Shown: piece after piece, positions 60,899-64,000 of the stretch
How positions within the stretch are numbered: the stretch's first letter is position 1
Layout: every line of letters begins with the position of its first letter
Origin: Aquitalea aquatilis
Lineage (GTDB): Bacteria > Pseudomonadota > Gammaproteobacteria > Burkholderiales > Chromobacteriaceae
Assembly: GCF_005155025.1 (NCBI RefSeq)
Contig: NZ_CP039731.1
Span: forward strand, 2,046,001-2,110,000
Length of the DNA stretch: 64,000 nt
Direction: 5' to 3'
The notes under the pieces: generated by a model
The model's database searches: none
Told to the model about the DNA's origin: nothing
What the model saw: the letters and a program-made list of their open reading frames with translations, nothing else
Made by a program: the position numbers and the translations under genes

Positions 60899-61284
60899 GC
60901 CGGCTGTGCCTTGCCCGAGAAAGCCCACAGCTTGCTCAGGACAAAGGTGAACACGGCCACGCTGCCCAGCACGATCAGCAAGGCGATACGGTAATCCAGC
61001 GCAGTAAAGTGCAAGAGCAGGAAATACATGGCTTCGTTCAGGGCAAAGCTGAGGCAGGACACCATGAAGAAGCGTGGCAAGGCCTGGCGATGCGGCACAT
61101 GGCCGGCTTCGAAGGTTTTATGGCGATGTCCCCAGTAGCTGATCTGGAAGGCCAGCAGAAAGGCGACGATATTGGCCAGCAGCGGCGGCAGGCCGGCGGG
61201 TACCAGCAGGCAGGCCACCAGCAGGAAATGCACCAGCATGGCACTGACGCCGACCACGCCAAACCAGAACAGCTCGCGCTTCAT
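60895..61284 (-). CDS. GtrA-family membrane protein, putative lipid-sugar flippase
   Basis: A 129-residue protein with four membrane helices (FWFGVVGVSAMLVHFLLVA, LANIVAFLLAFQISY, FFMVSCLSFALNEAMYFLL, IALLIVLGSVAVFTFVLSKL) and the GtrA signature RFFxVSxxSFxLN and the C-terminal SKLWAF. GtrA proteins are thought to flip undecaprenyl-phosphate sugars. It overlaps the GT2 gene and the deacetylase gene by 4 bp each. Confidence 0.87.
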   Translation of the reverse strand: MKRELFWFGVVGVSAMLVHFLLVACLLVPAGLPPLLANIVAFLLAFQISYWGHRHKTFEAGHVPHRQALPRFFMVSCLSFALNEAMYFLLLHFTALDYRIALLIVLGSVAVFTFVLSKLWAFSGKAQPA

Positions 61285-62291
61285 GGCTTGTCCTGTTCGG
61301 CGCGGCTGACGCGGCTGAGCAGATAAATGGGGCGCTGCTTCACTTCGCTGAAGATGCGGCCGATGTACTCGCCCAGAATGCCGATGGACAGCAGCTGCAC
61401 CCCGCCAAGAAAGGAAATGGCCACGGCCAGCGTCGGCCAGCCTGGCTGGTCGTTACCGAACAGCAGGGTGTGAATCAGCTCCCAGCTGGCATACAGAATG
61501 GAGGCCAGCGAGATGGCGCTGCCAATCAGCGTCCATATCCGCAGCGGTACATTGGAGAAGGCGGTCAGACCGGTCAGCCCCAGATTGAGCAGGCTGAAGA
61601 AGTTGAAGCTGCTCTTGCCGGCCCGGCGTTCCTCGGTATGGGTTTCCACCGGCAACTGGGTAAAGCCTACCCAGTTATACAGGCCCTTCATGAAGCGGTT
61701 GCGCTCCGGCATCTGGCGCAGGGCATCCAGCACGCAGCGGTCCATTACACGGAAGTCCTGGGTGTTTTCCGGAATCTTGTGCCGCGCCCCGCTGTTGAGC
61801 AGGGTATAGAACACGCGGGTAAACAGCCGCTTGCCCAGGGTTTCGTTATCGCGACTGGAGCGCACGCTATAGACCATGTCGTAGCCGGCGCGCCATTGTC
61901 GCAGGAACTCCGGCACCATTTCCGGCGGATGCTGGAAATCGCTGTCGATCAGCACCGCCACATCGCCGTGGGCATGGTCGATGCCGGCGGTGAGCGCCAG
62001 TTCCTTGCCGAAATTGCGGGACAGCTGCAGCAGGGTGACCGGCAGTAGTTCAATCTGGCTCATCACCTGCTGTACGGTGTCGTCGCGGCTGCCGTCATCC
62101 ACCACGATGAATTCATGGCGAAAGCCGGCCTCGCTCAGCAAGCCATGCAGGGTCTGCAGCATGGGAACGATGTTTTCGCTCTCGTTGTAAGCCGGCAAGA
62201 TGCAGCTGACCAGCGGGTCGGCCGGGCGGTCTGCGGCGCGCTGCTGCAGCAGATAAGGTGGTACGAAGGCGCGGGGTGGCGTAGCGGTCAT
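61281..62291 (-). CDS. GT2 undecaprenyl-phosphate sugar transferase (ArnC/GtrB/FlmF-like)
   Basis: A membrane GT2 enzyme of 336 residues that would attach a sugar to undecaprenyl phosphate. The catalytic domain has CILPAYNESENIVPMLQTL, VVDDGSRDDT, ALTAGIDHAHGDVAVLIDSD, DFQHPPEMVPEF and two C-terminal helices. The start at 62291 is chosen because GGAG lies 6 bp before it; an earlier ATG (62312) overlaps the GT39 stop in an ATGA and would add 7 residues. Confidence 0.87.
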   Translation of the reverse strand: MTATPPRAFVPPYLLQQRAADRPADPLVSCILPAYNESENIVPMLQTLHGLLSEAGFRHEFIVVDDGSRDDTVQQVMSQIELLPVTLLQLSRNFGKELALTAGIDHAHGDVAVLIDSDFQHPPEMVPEFLRQWRAGYDMVYSVRSSRDNETLGKRLFTRVFYTLLNSGARHKIPENTQDFRVMDRCVLDALRQMPERNRFMKGLYNWVGFTQLPVETHTEERRAGKSSFNFFSLLNLGLTGLTAFSNVPLRIWTLIGSAISLASILYASWELIHTLLFGNDQPGWPTLAVAISFLGGVQLLSIGILGEYIGRIFSEVKQRPIYLLSRVSRAEQDKP

Positions 62292-62308
62292 CGGCGTCTC
62301 CTGGCTTG

Positions 62309-63781
62309 TCATGGTGTGGCGTCGGCGCCCTTGGCGCGTAACAGCAACATGTGGTCTTTCATCACTTCAAAGCTGGCCACCGGCTGGAAGCGGGCGGCCA
62401 CAGCAGCCGGAAGGCTGGGCAGATCGCGCTGCTCGGTGACGATGAAGCGGTTGTGCGGGGCGGCCAGCAGCTGCAGTAGCTCAGCCGGCTTGTTGGTGGT
62501 GACCACCTTGCCCTCGCTGTAGAACTCGGCTGAAAACTCGCGGCGGCTATCCCAGTAGATCAGCTTGCTGCCGGCAGCCGGGTGTTGCTGCTGCCAGGCT
62601 GTGATGACCTGCTGCTGGGTGCGGAAGTAACGTTGCCCCTGGCTCCATTGCAGGCCGACAGCAATCAGCAACAGCAGCCCGGAGGCCAGTGCCAGCCAGG
62701 GCAGGCTGCTGCCCTGTTGTGGCTGGCGTCCAGCTTGCCACAGCGTGGCAAACAGCAAGGCACAACCTGGCAGCATGGGCAGCGGATAGGGGAAGATGAT
62801 ATTGCCGGAGATGGTGAAGAACAGCAGCGTCATCAGGCTCCACAGCAGCACATACAGCCGCCAGCCGTCGCCATCCTTGCTCAGGCCGAGTGCCTGCTTG
62901 CCATGGCGTGCCAGCCAGACCAGCATGGCCAGCGACCACGGGAAGATCGCCCCCAGCCAGTACAGCCAGATCATGCCGCGCGGCGTCGCGTGGGCATAGC
63001 CGTACTTGTCGCCCTTCCAGCCGGGGTCGAGAAAGCGGCTGACATGCTCGCCCATGATGAAGTAATTGAGAAAGCCGGGAGTGCGGTATTCCGCCAGCAG
63101 ATACCAGGGCAGGGCAATGGCCAGCATCAGCAGGCTGCCGCTGATCCACGGCAGGCGCTGCCACAGGGCTTTCCAGTCATTACGCAGCAAGGTCCAGACA
63201 AAAATCGGCATGCCGACCAGTACGATGGCCAGCGGTCCCTTGGCCAGCAGGCCCAGACCAAGGCCAACGAAAAACAGGTAGTTCCACAGCTTGCCGCGTC
63301 CTTGCATGGCATGCCAGAAGGCTAGTTGGGACAGTGCCACGCAGAACATCAGAGCCGGATCGGTCATGACGGTGCCGGCCGCACCGAAGAACAGCAGGCT
63401 GCCGGCCAGAATCAGGATAGAGGCGAGTGCCGCATCGCGCCCCAGGCGCTGACGGGCGGCATCGGCCACCAGCCACAGTACCGCCAGTGACAGCAGTAAT
63501 GCGGGCAGGCGGGCGGCAAGCGGATTCACACCGAATAGCCCCATGCTGGCGGCCGAGGTCCAGGTGGATAGCGGCGGTTTGGCCCAGAACGGTATGCCGT
63601 AGTCGTGCCACAGCGTGACCCAGTTGCCAGTTTCCAGCATCTTGCGGGCGATTTCGGCGTAGCGCGCTTCGGTGGTGTCGGTCAGTGGAATGGCCCACAT
63701 CGCCAGCAGGCGAATCAGCAGCAGGGCAAACAGTGCATAGGTGGCAAATCGCTGCCAGCGGGTATCGGAGGACGGTCTCAT
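62309..63781 (-). CDS. GT39/ArnT-type glycosyltransferase (FlmK/LgmB-like)
   Basis: A 490-residue polytopic membrane protein. The N-terminal loop TDTTEARYAEIARKMLETGN and WHDYGIPFWAKPPLSTW match the ArnT signature, and about ten hydrophobic helices follow, with a periplasmic C-terminal domain of about 110 residues. ArnT-type enzymes transfer a sugar from undecaprenyl phosphate to lipid A phosphate in the periplasm. It opens the four-gene operon. Confidence 0.87.
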   Translation of the reverse strand: MRPSSDTRWQRFATYALFALLLIRLLAMWAIPLTDTTEARYAEIARKMLETGNWVTLWHDYGIPFWAKPPLSTWTSAASMGLFGVNPLAARLPALLLSLAVLWLVADAARQRLGRDAALASILILAGSLLFFGAAGTVMTDPALMFCVALSQLAFWHAMQGRGKLWNYLFFVGLGLGLLAKGPLAIVLVGMPIFVWTLLRNDWKALWQRLPWISGSLLMLAIALPWYLLAEYRTPGFLNYFIMGEHVSRFLDPGWKGDKYGYAHATPRGMIWLYWLGAIFPWSLAMLVWLARHGKQALGLSKDGDGWRLYVLLWSLMTLLFFTISGNIIFPYPLPMLPGCALLFATLWQAGRQPQQGSSLPWLALASGLLLLIAVGLQWSQGQRYFRTQQQVITAWQQQHPAAGSKLIYWDSRREFSAEFYSEGKVVTTNKPAELLQLLAAPHNRFIVTEQRDLPSLPAAVAARFQPVASFEVMKDHMLLLRAKGADATP

Positions 63782-63887
63782 GTAGTCCAGTCAGCACGCC
63801 GCAGGGCGGCCGGGGAAGTCGGAAAAAACCCGCACAGCTTACCATGCCCGCCTTGTTTTAGTCTTAAGCGCCGCCGTCCGCCCATGC

Positions 63888-63913
63888 AAAAACGCCGCCC
63901 TGAGGCGGCGTTT
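63888..63913 (-). terminator. Terminator of the partial gene at the right end
   Basis: AACGCCGCC-CT(GA)-GGCGGCGTT with a T run on the minus strand, 34 bp after the stop codon of the gene at 63947. Confidence 0.78.
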
Positions 63914-63946
63914 CAAGATGGCAGGCCAGCTTGGCCCAGCATGGAT

Positions 63947-64000
63947 TTACTGCAGGCCGTGCATCATTTTCTTCAGCTTGCTCGACAGCAGGAACAGAAT
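63947..64000 (-). CDS. C-terminal end of a gene running off the window
   Basis: Only 17 codons and a TAA stop are in view. They read ILFLLSSKLKKMMHGLQ, a hydrophobic segment followed by a basic tail, as at the C-terminus of a membrane protein or transporter. The frame is supported by the terminator that follows on the same strand. Identity cannot be given. Confidence 0.4.
   Translation of the reverse strand: MLFLLSSKLKKMMHGLQ

Noticed and set aside
1-64000. CRISPR arrays, prophage genes, complete IS elements or rRNA
   Set aside because: No regularly spaced direct repeats, phage structural or integrase genes, transposase genes or rRNA sequences were seen. The tRNA tandem at 17 kb is not an integration site, since both sides are core genes.

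Overview
The window is a 64 kb piece of a GC-rich (about 60% by eye) Gram-negative chromosome. It most likely comes from a betaproteobacterium of the order Neisseriales, close to Chromobacterium, Vogesella or Aquitalea. This rests on the minC-minD-minE-oxyR gene order known from Neisseria, the polar-type flagellar block flhB-flhA-flhF-flhG-fliA-motC, a phasin, Coq7 and UbiG ubiquinone genes, and one TCA block sdhCDAB-sdhE-gltA-sucAB-lpd-sucCD. I see no prophage, CRISPR array, complete insertion sequence or rRNA. Most genes are core housekeeping genes.

Layout. 0.4-8.7 kb: a citrulline-type hydrolase diverging from a LysR gene coupled to scpA, then scpB, rluB, a Nudix gene, greB, a MarR gene and an aminotransferase. 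9-15 kb: oxyR-minEDC, phasin, a LysR gene with a degenerate 6-phosphogluconate-dehydrogenase-like protein, and a small exported protein. 15-19 kb: ppa, coq7, a RidA protein, two copies of a tRNA-Arg/tRNA-Glu pair, and an exonuclease/GIY-YIG fusion. 19-26.5 kb: flagellar genes. 26.6-31.3 kb: thyA-folA, a GntR gene, a candidate small RNA, ubiG and mtaD. 31.5-35.5 kb: two c-di-GMP enzymes. 35.6-39.5 kb: lysS, prfB with its programmed frameshift, and mdh. 39.6-53.8 kb: a GntR/HutC regulator and the TCA block. 53.9-60.1 kb: two lipoproteins, a LysR gene facing a cidAB/lrgAB pair, an OmpA lipoprotein, a SprA-like metalloprotease, a thioesterase and an RluA enzyme. 60.1-63.8 kb: a four-gene minus-strand operon (GT39, GT2, GtrA, YdjC deacetylase) resembling systems that put hexosamine on lipid A phosphates.

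Four short non-coding repeats of three families carry inverted ends, and each lies in a gap between converging genes. Two are copies of one ~190 bp element joined to terminator hairpins. The other two look like MITEs with IS5-type target duplications at stop codons.

The points I would look at first are: (1) the terminator-associated repeat family and the stop-codon MITEs; (2) an FlhG that has lost its ATP-binding loop but keeps the DQAxxLR FlhF-activating motif; (3) the 6PGDH-like pseudoenzyme; (4) an orphan terminator, promoter and hairpins at 29.02-29.22 kb that look like a small RNA gene; (5) the lipid A hexosamine-type operon; (6) a two-helix small protein inside the 2-oxoglutarate dehydrogenase operon. 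No calculation or database search was run, so all family names come from reading motifs and context.
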